NCBI RefSeq assembly: GCF_001761485.1
Contig: NC_090774.1
Coordinates: 124,001 to 188,000 of the forward strand
Origin: Yarrowia lipolytica
Lineage: Eukaryota; Ascomycota; Dipodascomycetes; Dipodascales
Direction of reading: 5' to 3'
DNA length: 64,000 nucleotides
In this document: one piece after another, positions 21,047-32,185 of the stretch
Position numbering within the stretch: position 1 is the first letter of the stretch
Layout: each line of letters starts with the position of its first letter
The notes under the pieces: generated by a model
What the model saw: only the letters and a program-made list of their open reading frames with translations
Databases searched by the model: none
What the model was told of the DNA's origin: nothing
Program-made: the position numbers and the translations under genes

Positions 21047-22369
21047 AGTGGGGGGGAGGGGGGGAGGAAGCGACAACAAGACGATGAAGGATCATGGAGA
21101 AACTAATTACTTGTAAGTTCAAGAATTTTCTCTCCGTTATTGTCTACGATTAGCCTTATCCTTCTCTTAATATCGTGTATATATGTATTGTATAGTAAAA
21201 GTCGTTTTGTTTTATCGTAGGGCACAAAATGGCCCCAAAACAAGTACGTACATCCTCGTGTATGTATGTACACTTGGATACTATTGTATTAACGGTGGAT
21301 TAGGTCAGGAATGCTAATGGTTACGGCACTCGTACTGTGCCAAATTTAATTTGTTCCGTGTCTCAGACGATACGTTTGACGACGCAAAAAAAGTTGGTTT
21401 TATACCTGGTTGTTATTCCGTCTCTATTTTTCGTCTTTCTGGAAATTTATGGTTAGGCTCACCCACACACGTTGTACGTTTCCAGGCCAACACATTGACC
21501 TCGTGTAAACAAAGAAGTCATTGTGGTGACGTCAGGCCTGGACTTCTCGCACCACACCCATGAGTCCAGGAGTTGGTCATAGTTACAAACGTGAGCCACA
21601 GATAATAGAGCTCATAGCTAATTGCTGGATTGATAAATATCGAGGTTACACACAGGTCGAGACATCCTCAACCGCACTCCATTGGCTGTCCAGTATCGCC
21701 CTTAAAGCGTCCATGTTGTCACTCGCTCTTGTATCGTTTGTACTGTCAACGCCGCTCTCACATACATACACCGCTCTCATTTCATTGACTTGCTGAACTC
21801 AGTTCCTGAAAAAGCCCTTCAGAGGCGGCATACAAAGAGAGTTCCAAGTGACCGGGCAAGGTAACGGTGAAGAGGATCATTAGATCAATAAGACCCCCCT
21901 CCCTCCAACTCGGGTTCTGGCCAGCCCCCCCTGATCCCCAGGCTCAGTGTAACATCATCGTTTATCTCGTCCACCCTCCCACTGCCGTAGCCATGTTGTT
22001 CACTGTCGATCACTTAACCAAAAGCTGCTCAAGATTTCACAGTAGAGTTGACACACAGCTCTAGCTTGAACCTTAACTAAATAAAGCTAAGTACGAACCA
22101 TGTTTCTGTAAATAGTGCGTCCGCGGTATATATCTACCTCGCGGGGCGCTCTTTTTTCAAAGGCACCAGAGTGTTACCCAAAGCAATTTTCACCCCTCAA
22201 AAAACCCTCTCGACAGTTCCACTCTAGCGCCCATCCCTCGTTTCGGCCTTGGCATATCACCCTCTAACCTCGTTATCCACCAACCCATCCCAAGGCATCT
22301 TCCTGACATAAAAGTGGGCAACTAACAGACTAACCTCGACCTCTTCTCTGACAACTTTTCTATCACACA

Positions 22370-22993
22370 ATGGGCTACACGACTCCCGACTCGCATATTA
22401 TTGGAGACCACAGCTTTCTGGACGGTGGAGCCACCCCCAAGTTCGACGGACCCATGGTCCGAGTGTCGGAAAAACACCAGCAGGCCCAGGACTTTGTGCA
22501 GACACTTAAAACCCACGCCGGCCGAGCCACCAACTTCAACCTGCATCCCTCGCAGCCCGCCCGACCTCTGCTGATCCACCTGGCTCTGATTCTCGCCATC
22601 TCGCTCGCCGTCTACCTGTGTTTCCGAGTTCTCAACCGAACTCTGCGCATGCTGGTTCGAAAGATTGCGCCCCAGAGCCCTATCACCTCGGCCGTGCCCT
22701 CTCCACTCAAACTCGACGAAAAGATCAACCTCAGTCCAAACTCCCAGGCCTCCAGCGGAAGCCCCCCCATGCATACTCCCACCACTCCGTTTGAGATTTC
22801 CGAGCTCGAGACAGGCAACTGGTCGTCTCCCTCCGCTCCTGTGAGCACCTCCATCTCCACCAACGCCCACAACTCCCGAGAAGTCGACTACCACACCGAC
22901 CTGCCTGGCCGAACGGCCTCTCCCGCCTTTGTGGGACACTGCAGCGAGCGAGAGGTGCCTCTTGACGGCTTCCGAGTGACTACTCGATGCTAA
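22370..22993 (+). CDS. hypothetical single-pass membrane protein
   Basis: I do not recognise this 207-residue protein. Codon use is strongly Yarrowia-like (CTG, CTC, CGA, GCC, TCC), so it is very probably real. One clear membrane segment lies at about residues 66-86 (LLIHLALILAISLAVYLCF), preceded by a soluble N-terminal part with no signal peptide and followed by Arg/Lys (positive-inside) and then a long Ser/Pro/Thr-rich tail. The profile suggests a tail in the cytosol or lumen of an endomembrane. The last codons (TTRC) and the stop lie in a short tandem duplication that repeats just downstream. It is the only gene in some 11 kb, with a well-formed promoter upstream. Confidence 0.7.
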   Translation: MGYTTPDSHIIGDHSFLDGGATPKFDGPMVRVSEKHQQAQDFVQTLKTHAGRATNFNLHPSQPARPLLIHLALILAISLAVYLCFRVLNRTLRMLVRKIAPQSPITSAVPSPLKLDEKINLSPNSQASSGSPPMHTPTTPFEISELETGNWSSPSAPVSTSISTNAHNSREVDYHTDLPGRTASPAFVGHCSEREVPLDGFRVTTRC

Positions 22994-23011
22994 CTAACTA
23001 CTCGATGCTAA
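22979..23011. repeat. 15-bp duplication across the stop codon
   Basis: ACTACTCGATGCTAA occurs at 22979-22993 and again at 22997-23011 (period 18 bp). The first copy contains the stop codon of the preceding gene, so the second repeats the end of the coding sequence in the 3' UTR. Confidence 0.9.
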
Positions 23012-24572
23012 GGTGTTTTGAATACCGTTACTAATTATTCTGAGTACAGTAAGCGACTGTGCTCTCTCACAACCCCCATCCCTTGTCATCCAGAACAAGG
23101 CGTGCCCAATAGCCACCCCTTTGCATTTAATTGAGCTATAACCAATACAAACTCATACTTTGAAAGCACCGACCCGTATCACCAATCCGTTCTTGTACGA
23201 ATCCATATGCCATGTAAATTTGTTTCACCCGGACCAACTTTTACGATCCGTCGCTTTACTGGTGCTTGCACTCGTACTTGGTTCATATTATCAGCTTATG
23301 CAAACGGCCTTCTCTGCATCATGTTCTGTTGTGTGAGGTTACATGATTTCAGCAAGTCCCAAAAATATGTTGAAACACCTCCGCCCCCCTCCTCCCACAT
23401 GATGTGTTTGCTCTGCTTGCGATCGCCCGCCTTGTGCATCCTCACCTCCGTTTCTATTCTCGTCGACTTCTATATTTGGTAGCGCCTTTCTTTCTTCACC
23501 TCCTCTCTCACTCTCCCTTTCTTGTTCGCTATTTTGGGCTCTTCTATTTTGAAACTGTAATGACGTCAATGCGTTTAGGCTCTGGAGTTATTGACCCTAT
23601 GGTCCGAATCTAATCCATCAGCTAAGTTACTTTTCATTGTCACCTTCCTAATCGGTATATCCAAACAGAGAAGTAGAGTGGAGAGAGATGAGAAGGCGAA
23701 GAGACGAAATCAAGACGGAAAAGCTCAGTCGTTCGAGATAGCCGACCTCGCGACAGCTAGAACCATCAGCTCATCATATAGCCGCACTCATGCACTTCCC
23801 GCGCTACTGGCGTCGGCCTACCTGTCGTAGCACATCCCTTCTCGCTTGTTTAGGACCAAATAGCCTTCAGGTCATTGGTTGTGGCTGTGGTGGGTCCAGA
23901 CATGATCAAGCATATCAGCGGTATTTGTCCTGCGCAAGGGAGGAAAAATACACACATTGGCGCAATATGAGGTGAGAAAAACACAGAGGTCCTGCTGCAC
24001 TATAGTTGCATTTTCTCTGTTTTTTTCTTGTTTTTTTCTTGTTTCTTCCCTTCTCTCTCTATAACTACAGCACACAGTGGACTAATACGGGTAAAGTCCT
24101 GTATAGAGGACTGGTGCCTAATTAATCTACATTGGAGATAAACGAAACCATGTTTATTGTGAGGATAACGTAAATAAGTCCGAAGAAAAAAATGCCGATA
24201 TCAAGACTTGATTGGTACAAACGGCGTAACCCTTACAGGTTGAATCGCCCCAATCGCTATCATATCGTCAATTTTCAGCTCTTGTGTTAGTTACGTACAC
24301 TCGTACTTGTATCGTACTCAGAGAGACACCAACTACTTTGAGAGTGCATCACCTCCTTGCCCTAGAAAAAAAAAGCTCATAGCTCGGATAAATGACAGAT
24401 GTTGACAAAACCAGGAATAAGGCCCGTGGATACATCTGTCGTATTGTCCATGTCTCACTTTTAGTACATGCTGATACAATACCCTGTCCAACTCTTTCTT
24501 AATGCCTTACCTTCTTGGATAGGTCAGCACAAAGTTCGTACTCGTACGGTGCAGTCCTCTCATCCACGCACA

Positions 24573-25139
24573 TCAACACAACCTGGGGTTGTAGCCGTCC
24601 CTAACATGGTTTCCTAGGCGCGCGTCTGGCGACACCTTTTGCGACCCAAGCTCAAACCTCAAAGTTACTGCATTGTCGGTGTTGTTTGCTGTTTTTAAAG
24701 TCTCATATGAAGGCTCTGTCGTATCATTAAGTGAACGCCATACGGCATTGTATGGTTGGAGTTGTCTGAGATATTCTACACATCCCCACGTCACGTGGAA
24801 GCACTTCTTTGTGACGATACAGAGACAGCAGAAACCCGCCCATGCACCTGCAGTCTGGTGCTCATATTGGCTTGGCTCCCGGTCTTCCGAAGGCACAGAC
24901 GTTTTGCTCCTATTAACCAAAGATATCATGGCGGCCCAAAGTCGGAGGTGTTTGGTAGACGAGACTTTAAGCACGCAAATCCAAGTGTATCTCCTCATCT
25001 CTGAACGCTGACGCCCTATATGGAACCTACTTCGAGAAGCGGTCATCTCTTTAGTGTCGAAAAGTGGCCAAAACGGGATGTCTGGCAGGTGCGGCTGAAC
25101 GGCTGAGTGACTTTTGACTATTCCTAAACTATCGTCCAT
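24573..25139 (-). CDS. doubtful ORF, 188 codons
   Basis: An ATG-to-stop frame of 188 codons stands in an otherwise empty region. The product has several Cys and Trp residues, no membrane segment, signal peptide or motif that I know, and codon use is close to random. A plus-strand frame overlaps much of it. A species-specific orphan gene is possible; chance is at least as likely. Confidence 0.2.
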   Translation of the reverse strand: MDDSLGIVKSHSAVQPHLPDIPFWPLFDTKEMTASRSRFHIGRQRSEMRRYTWICVLKVSSTKHLRLWAAMISLVNRSKTSVPSEDREPSQYEHQTAGAWAGFCCLCIVTKKCFHVTWGCVEYLRQLQPYNAVWRSLNDTTEPSYETLKTANNTDNAVTLRFELGSQKVSPDARLGNHVRDGYNPRLC

Positions 25140-25713
25140 GCACCCTCTGGCAGGTAAACATAGCGCCGCATGCGCACCCTACAGAAATCATAGCATTTGT
25201 TGCAATGTCTGACCACAGACGATTAAGCCATAAACAGACTACATTGTAGCAATAATATACCTACTATTGGTCATTTTAAGCCGATTCATACTTTAACAGT
25301 CTAAAACAACAGGTATCAATCACTGATAGGCATATAGCAATCTAACATAATCACTCAGAGCAATTTAAAGATCAGCTGAGAGCTGTGATTGCTGTGATAC
25401 ATTGAGACGTTGTCAGATACCATGCTAAAGATACACATTCTGATTTATACAACCTGGATCAAAATAGAACCATATTGCTTCTTAACGACTCCACAGTTCA
25501 TTCTAATTACAGCAACCGCCTGCGTCCAATGTGTTACCCGGAGACAGTTTCACACACTAAAAACAGCGGGTAGGTAGAGTAGACTCGTAAAGGAAATCGC
25601 AAAAATGAAAAGACGAGGATACGCGTGGAACCTTGGACTATAGATGTCAGATTGGTTCGTGAGGTGACGTTCATGAATAATTATGTACTGTAACTCTTGC
25701 GTTGACCCCTGCT

Positions 25714-25735
25714 GGGGGGGGGGGGGGGGGGGGGG
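25714..25735. repeat. poly(G) run of 22
   Basis: Twenty-two consecutive G on the plus strand. Such a run can form quadruplex structures, is unstable in replication, and its exact length is often misread in assemblies. Confidence 0.95.
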
Positions 25736-26483
25736 TGGTCCTCCAGCCCCCGATAAGTAAAACGACAGAAAGCTTTCGCTACTTGTAGTACACAGTGTAC
25801 CCGTGTTTATGACACTACATACAGACATACAGTCAAGCAGAGTCTACGGTGGTTATATTCACAGAAAATGCGCGAGTATGGACCAGTAGGTGTCGGTTTA
25901 CGATTGTTAACAGGTTACAGCCTGTTGTCACAATCTCGGTGACTCTTAAGTCATAAATAGGTACAAAATGTGGCAATCTCGAGCCTGGTAATGAAAATAT
26001 AGAAGTGAAGACTTCAATAGCTGTACCTGGGTTGTTGATCGCTAGTTACAAGAGCCGAAGCTGTTCACTAATTGGTTCCTACACCGGCCGTTGAACTGCG
26101 GTGTCCTACTTTTGATAGACCAGTTTGATTATTCCAGTCTTCATGTTCCTGGCAATACTATTGACGCCGACGTACAACCCACAGACACAGTACAGACGCG
26201 ACATTGTAGTAGACTATATGGGGCACACGGTCATTTGCGCGATATTGGTTATCTGTTGACCCTTTCGCCACTACTAATGTTCCCCTAGACCTCAAGCAAA
26301 ACCTGCTCACGAGTGCACGCATACCTATAAACCGCAGCTGCTGTATAGCCAAGGCGGACGCTTGTAGCTCGTGATGTTGTAACCAGGGTTACAGTCGATG
26401 GTGGTGTAAGGACCATCTTCACTGTATTCTGAACCTCTACCAGAAACGACTAGGTATGTATCGTAGCGGTTTACTTATGTACG

Positions 26484-26568
26484 ATACTCACAGTGTGGGG
26501 ATACTCACAGTATGGGGGTACTCACAATATGGGGATACTCACTGTATGGGGATGCTCACTGTGTGCCT
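26484..26568. repeat. 17-bp minisatellite, five copies
   Basis: Five head-to-tail copies of a unit close to ATACTCACAGTATGGGG start at 26484, 26501, 26518, 26535 and 26552. Copies differ by one to three bases, the last being the most diverged. Read on the minus strand each of the first four units contains GTGAGTA, the usual Yarrowia splice donor. Confidence 0.92.
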
Positions 26569-29020
26569 TGTGGGTGCCAGAATACAATAGAGCCACCGGC
26601 CCAACCAGTAAAGCTACAGCGTAGAAAGATTATAAAGAGAAGGTGAAAGGAGAGAGTACAAACTTGTGTGTCCCACTCGTCCCCTTCTCCCATATATCCT
26701 CCGACCCGGTTCTAGAATATTCTGTTATCATAGCTCTCTCTGGCGCGTAAGCGTTAGAACAACACAATGCAGGGGTGTATGAACAAGCAGATTTACACAG
26801 TACAGTATATACCTCATTGTGCAAAATATTTGAGAACCCCATTACAGTAGAGCCTAAGAAGGATACTTTCACCACTCCTCCTCCTCTTCCTCACCCCGTA
26901 CATCACTGGAAGGAAAGTAGTTATTACTAAAACCAATAAACCCCACAATATACACCCCTGAAGGCAGCCGAAGCTAGAAAGCATGCTGATCTCGACCTAT
27001 GAAGTCTGTTTCTATACCTTTCTGTGTAGGTGAGAACTACACCATCCATAGCCTGGACTGGACCACCAACCCGCCTTGTAAATGTAGCACAATGTTACAT
27101 CTTGCTCATTGACACGTTACTTGTTCTCTAATCTACTGTAATCACTTACTTTCTGTACATGGGTTCTTGTATTATTCTGTTACGTACCAAGGTTTCACTT
27201 ATTAGCTTGGGCCCCTTACTTTACAAGTGGTTGCAGCCAGTTGTCTACTGTGGCAGTCAGGAACATCTTGTACTTCGAACACTGGCAACAATCGTAGTTG
27301 TTGTCTCACAAATCGACCCAAGGCAGTGCAAGTAAATTAGGACAATAGAGTACTGTTTTATATAGCCAAAAAAAAACAAAAAAAAAATAGTCGTTTCTTT
27401 GCTTACAGTATATCATTATTGGCAGTCAGAAAGTAGTGCGATACACGTGAACAGATACACAACACCAATCGCACTGACGTCTCCGCTTGTTCCCAAGAAG
27501 CACACGACGTAAGAATTTGGACCAGTTGGCCTTAAACCATTGCAACCAACGTCATCGTTAGCCACCAAAAAGCAATTGCTTCCCGTGCACATTTACAGCA
27601 TTTAATTCCGCTGAAACACGGCAAGCGGCAAGGAGGCCATCGTGCAGAGCCAGGCACATGTCTACAATACCCTCCATCGCCCAGTGCTTGGGTTCTTTAA
27701 GCCTGCTTGTGCCAACCTGTGCTTTTCGCAAATGCTAGAGTTTTGCTTTCTTTTAACCTGGGCGGGGGAGACGGGTGGACTATCAGTGATCAGCGATGAG
27801 GTTGGTAGTCAGCTGCCGAACTTGTGGTCCTCTACCTACGATGCGATAAAGGACCCCTAACCAACTTCGCAGACACAATGAACACTGGTGCAGCCTGATA
27901 CCATGGAAGCAGCCCTTTGACAGGGACTCTTACCTGCAAGCCGCATTCATCTTCTAGCTTTTCATCAGACTTTTTTTTTATGTACCATGGGATATCGTAC
28001 ACACAAACCATGGGCAAGTCTGAGACAGAGCAGGGGGGAAAGGGGAAAAGGAAGATATATTATTTTCGTACAGTACATACGATATTTATATCGTAGCTAT
28101 ACAGTGGGTCTTCACAGTTAGAATTTTAGAGCTACAAGTAGGTACTCGTACCTTTGCTATTCTGTAAACGTGGTGTACAAGTGTCACTTTTGGTCGTCCG
28201 TACTTCGAGACATGTGACATCTTGGGCCCACTTAATGATCCGTTTTTGGATTCATTTTTTTGTCCATTTTTTGATTGTTTGTGGCATCTTGCCAGTTGCC
28301 GGTGGCATGATGGCTCTTTTTTTTTGTATGATAGGTTGAAGTAACGTACAAAGAAGTGCACCTTTTTTCTTGCAACACCGACCCGTATTTGGCTTTGTTT
28401 GGGGCAAACGGACGGCAGATCTGCAGATGGACGCAGTTGTAACTGAACATCTGTAAATCTTTGTGGGTAGGTCGGAGTGCAGAATGTGGGTGAATCAGCT
28501 CGTTTGTTCGGCTGATTGCTTACGCACATAATGGCGGTTTCGTGATCTAGTTACATACCAATGTTACTGTGGAGCGTCGTTTTTCTCGTTTGCCTTATAT
28601 GCTTGTTCGCTTGTTTTGTCTTTTCTCGTGGTTGCCAAAAAAATGAATTGGCAGTTCTTTGTCTCGCTCATAATGGGGCACGTGAACCTTGTTTGAAAGA
28701 CACTGTCGATCACACAACGTAGGTATATGAGGGAACGAAAGAGGAATAGCGGGGGGCTATCGAGGGCCCTTAGGCTTCCAAAAAGCTACCCCAGTTCCTC
28801 AGCGTGGAATTTTCCCTCATTTAGTCTTGGTCGGGCTCAAAACGTCGATTGTGTCACCTGAGCTAGTGCTTCTAAACACCAATTCAAAGTTGCATTCAGC
28901 TGCACGCTTCATCCTTTTTAGCCACCCAACAAAGGCAAGGTTAGGCCCTAGAAATAGTTTACTATAGCTCCACAAACGCAGATCGGAGAGAGGCTTTGTG
29001 AGATGGCTGTGGGGGCTCTC

Positions 29021-29028
29021 TTATATAG
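29021..29028 (+). promoter_or_regulatory. TATA box of the GT34 gene
   Basis: TTATATAG lies 278 bp before the chosen start codon. It sits downstream of an in-frame ATG at 29003, which argues that the upstream ATG is not in the mRNA and that 29306 is the true start. Confidence 0.5.
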
Positions 29029-29305
29029 ATGGGGGTGGGACTTGCAAAGCCGAAGCCGGAATCAAAACCCACACAAACGTTTTCTCGCTACTTCAGGCTC
29101 TCACAGCTTCAGGCCCAAGCACAGCTCACGTCACCGCACATTCTTGGTCTGCACAGCTCGCATATTGTGCTGCAATCATCCGTCTAAAAGCGTTGGAAAC
29201 CGCTTTTGTACACGGTGCACCTCCGACAATTTATATATCTTTTCCACTGCATTTGCTGACGTTTCGCCTTACGACTTACATACCGTCACACCCTCCACTC
29301 ACGCC

Positions 29306-31000
29306 ATGCCTCGAGTTTCATCGACGATCGGTCTGGCAGTTCTGATTGCACTGGTGATGCTAGTAGGAGTGTCCCTGCGACCACAGTCTCTGTCCCCCTT
29401 TGACAAATATGCATACAACAGCTCACCTTCGCCATCAGCAGGGCGCGCCCAGGCTGTTTCCAAGGCCCAGGTCTTTCACACATCTGCATCTCCACCAAAA
29501 GTCGTGGTGGCTCAAACAGGACTCCCTGGACCTGTTGCTCAGGCCAGTGGCCTCGCAAAGGCTGGCCAGGCTGCGGGAAAGCAAGTTGGACCTCCTCCTA
29601 GTCCCGAGCAGAAGCCGTACGACTATGAGGGACCCATTGTGATCATGCCCGACAACCTGGAGAAGGATATCGAGGAGTACAAGGCTCGAAAGAAGAAGGA
29701 GGAGGAAAAGCGACAGAAGAAGGAGAAGGAGCAGAAGGAGGCAGCTGAGAAGAAGAAACAGGAAGACGAGAAGAAGAAGAAGGAGGATGCCGAGAAGAAG
29801 AAAAAGGAAGAGGAGAAACGAAAGGAGGAAGAGAAGAAACGGAAGGAGGAAGAAAAGAAAAAAAAGGAGGAAGAGGAGGCTAAGAGCCGAGAGGAGGAAC
29901 AAAAGCTGCGAATCCAGGAACTGGCTGGTGATGATAGTTCGTTTAATTCGCTAAAGGCCAAGGTGGAGAAGTTTGAAAAGGAATTGGAGCCTCTCAAGAA
30001 GGATCTGGAAGCTGCCAAGAAGCATAAGGAAGAGACCAAGAAGAAGGATGAGGAGATGCGAAAGGAAAAGGAGAAAGAGGCTGCCAAGAAGCTTAGCAAC
30101 GGCCTTCAGGGAGACTTCCACAAACTTGAGAGAGCCGAAATTAAGGCTATTGTCGAAAACCCGCTCAATTACACCGAAGCTGAGAAAACTGATGGAGGCC
30201 ACGTGGCTCCCTACGGTGGCAAGGTCGTGATTCTGTCTGCTTCCAACAACAAGACAAAGTCTGAACAGTACATGCTTGAACGGGCTCTTCTCAACCGACA
30301 GGAGTACTGTAACATGCATGGATACACGTGTCGGTTCATCAACCTGGACCAGGTCGATGATGGCAAGCATCATATTGTTTGGGCCAAGATCAAGGCTATT
30401 GAGATGGTTTTCGAGACTGATCCTGAAGTTGAATGGGTCTGGTGGATGGACACCGATATGATTATTCTCAACCCTTATATTGAGCTTGGAGAGCATATTC
30501 TGAGTGACAGGGCACTGGTTGAGCGACTTACTTACGGACGACCCATCCGATCGGCAGACGCCTCGTTCAAGGGTGAGATTTACCATTCCAAGGGCCAGAT
30601 TGAAGCCAAGGATATCCATCTACTTCTGACGCAGGACTTTTTCGGCATCAATGCTGGTTCCTTCTTCCTCAGAAAGTCTCAGTTTTCTAAATTCCTGCTC
30701 GATCTATGGTACGACCAACACTTTATTGACAAGAATTACGTCTTCCGAGAACAGCAGGCTCTCAACCATCTTTTGCGGTCACATAAGACCGTTCTTCAGC
30801 ATACCGGCCTGTATCCTCAGCGTCTGTTCAACTCTTATTTGGGTAACGAGAAGGATGTGTGGAAGTTCAAGGAAGACGATTTGGCTGTTCATTTTGCCGG
30901 CTGTGGCTCTTCCAGGACTTGTGAGGACAAGTTCTCCCGATACATGAAGATCCGAAAGCGTGTGCCCAAGGAGTTCCAGGTTGAGTTCCCCAAGGACTAG
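29306..31000 (+). CDS. GT34 alpha-1,6-mannosyltransferase (Mnn10/Mnn11-like)
   Basis: A type II Golgi protein of 564 residues. A short N terminus and a signal anchor (about 6-24, TIGLAVLIALVMLVGV) are followed by a long stem and a GT34 catalytic domain from about 304 (GGKVVILSASNN). The catalytic DxD is D382-T-D384 in WWMDTDMII; later blocks NAGSFFLR and HFAGC are typical of Mnn10/Mnn11 and plant xylosyltransferases. The family extends the mannan backbone of N-glycans as part of M-Pol II. Residues about 121-205 are almost pure Lys and Glu (KKKEEEEKRK-like), predicting a long charged coiled coil that yeast Mnn10 and Mnn11 lack. The frame is open up to ATG 29003, but 29306 is chosen because the signal anchor follows at once and a TATA box lies between. 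Confidence 0.83.
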   Translation: MPRVSSTIGLAVLIALVMLVGVSLRPQSLSPFDKYAYNSSPSPSAGRAQAVSKAQVFHTSASPPKVVVAQTGLPGPVAQASGLAKAGQAAGKQVGPPPSPEQKPYDYEGPIVIMPDNLEKDIEEYKARKKKEEEKRQKKEKEQKEAAEKKKQEDEKKKKEDAEKKKKEEEKRKEEEKKRKEEEKKKKEEEEAKSREEEQKLRIQELAGDDSSFNSLKAKVEKFEKELEPLKKDLEAAKKHKEETKKKDEEMRKEKEKEAAKKLSNGLQGDFHKLERAEIKAIVENPLNYTEAEKTDGGHVAPYGGKVVILSASNNKTKSEQYMLERALLNRQEYCNMHGYTCRFINLDQVDDGKHHIVWAKIKAIEMVFETDPEVEWVWWMDTDMIILNPYIELGEHILSDRALVERLTYGRPIRSADASFKGEIYHSKGQIEAKDIHLLLTQDFFGINAGSFFLRKSQFSKFLLDLWYDQHFIDKNYVFREQQALNHLLRSHKTVLQHTGLYPQRLFNSYLGNEKDVWKFKEDDLAVHFAGCGSSRTCEDKFSRYMKIRKRVPKEFQVEFPKD

Positions 31001-32185
31001 CCTACAGTACCTACCAATTATTGGTTTACGTAGCATTGAATACATACCCATAACCATCCTGGTAACTATTGTACGGTAGCCGTGCAGGCAGATACAGACT
31101 TGTTATTTGTAATCAGACACCCCTGGCTAAAGTCCATATTTTCAGCCGACATGGTTTATAGTACGCAATTCAGCAGCTAAAAGTGATAGCGCCGCAGCTC
31201 TATAGACCCACGCTATTTTAGGCCTGAGTTTACTACAAGTAGGAAGACGACGCAACACGCCAATTACTGTAGTTGTATCGCACTTTCTTGTAGTGAATGT
31301 GTCTGAGTAACAAATTATGCCATAGACATGTGATGGTAACAAGAAGGCACATTTGACGTCATTGGTAGTTTCCATCACCACGGAATTTTGAACAGATCCA
31401 GTGATACTAAAGCATAGCTAGCGACTGGTACCGGCACTCGCAAAGGATGCACGTCTGGTACCGCATGTAATCCCCCCTTATTGAATTAATCAAACGCTTG
31501 AATCGTTCTGTGAGAAACTAACTTCAATGTATACCACTTTGTGCGCAGATTCATCCGGATCCGACGATCTCCACTCATGCACCTGAAGCTGCAACATGCT
31601 GTAAATAACTTCGGGGTGGACATGGAGTGAAGAAACCTAGAAATACGATACGAGACATGACCTTATTACAAGTACATTATACATTATACAGTAAGTACGA
31701 ATAGAAGTACTTACGGATTATACGTATCCGGAAATAGCATCAATAAACGGTTCTCCTTGTTGTAGTTGTATAGTCCGTCGGTTATTTCCCCCTGATCCGG
31801 CATAGACCATGACTACTGTTTGAAACAGGTATACGGGCGGTATGACACCACGCCGTAAGTATCAATGTAACTGAGCAGCAATAGGTTAAGCTACAATATA
31901 TTCCAGGAGGATATTTTGGTATCAATCGAATCAGCGCGAAATTCTGAATCGATCGATATACTTTTCATGATCCCTAAAAGCATCCAAACACTACATCATG
32001 GTGTTGCCATACGGCCAAAAATACAGCAATAGCAAATTAGAGTATAGTGAACACCCCAACACATTACAAGCAGATTTCATTCAGGTCATATCACAAGTCG
32101 CGCTTTGGCGTGCATTCTTATATACGTGTTGAACTGGTAGGATGCTTAGTTGAATAATTTAATCGTGTGGTGTCACACTGCGGTC
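31001..32185. other. intergenic, convergent 3' ends of GT34 gene and ADE3
   Basis: About 1.2 kb without a supported gene. CTACAAGTAG occurs at 31233-31242 and TACAAGTA near 31667. The rest is A/T-rich with short random frames. Confidence 0.5.

Larger units (their letters stand above)
18222..22369. other. 4.1-kb gene-free stretch
   Basis: No supported gene. ORFs are short with poor codon bias. It holds the OPT promoter at the left and the promoter of the 22370 gene at the right (TATATAT near 22125 and a pyrimidine-rich run from about 22140). A 16-bp palindrome and a hairpin with an adjacent G-rich run are listed separately. TACTTGTA or TACAAGTA words occur near 18534, 18778, 19787 and 21108. 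Confidence 0.5.
22994..29305. other. 6.3-kb gene-poor stretch
   Basis: No gene is firmly supported. Two ATG-started frames (188 codons at 24573-25139 and 147 codons at 28086-28529, both minus strand) lack clear coding bias. The stretch carries a 22-G run, a 17-bp minisatellite, A-rich runs near 27370-27388 and T-rich runs near 28245-28275, and several TACTTGTA or CTACAAGTAG words (24304, 25779, 28132). The last 300 bp before 29306 hold the GT34 promoter. Confidence 0.5.

Noticed and set aside
26484-26568. CRISPR-like spaced repeats
   Set aside because: Units abut without spacers and the genome is eukaryotic; it is a minisatellite.
28086-28529. 147-codon minus-strand frame
   Set aside because: Its Lys/Asn/Ser-rich part comes from simple T-rich repeats on the other strand; no codon bias or motif.
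29003-29305. 101-codon in-frame N-terminal extension of the GT34 protein from an upstream ATG
   Set aside because: A TATA box lies downstream of that ATG, and the signal anchor expected at the N terminus follows the ATG at 29306 directly.
11269-29305. LTR or other transposable-element remnant in the gene-poor stretches
   Set aside because: I saw no long terminal repeats, transposase or reverse-transcriptase-like frames, or target-site duplications.
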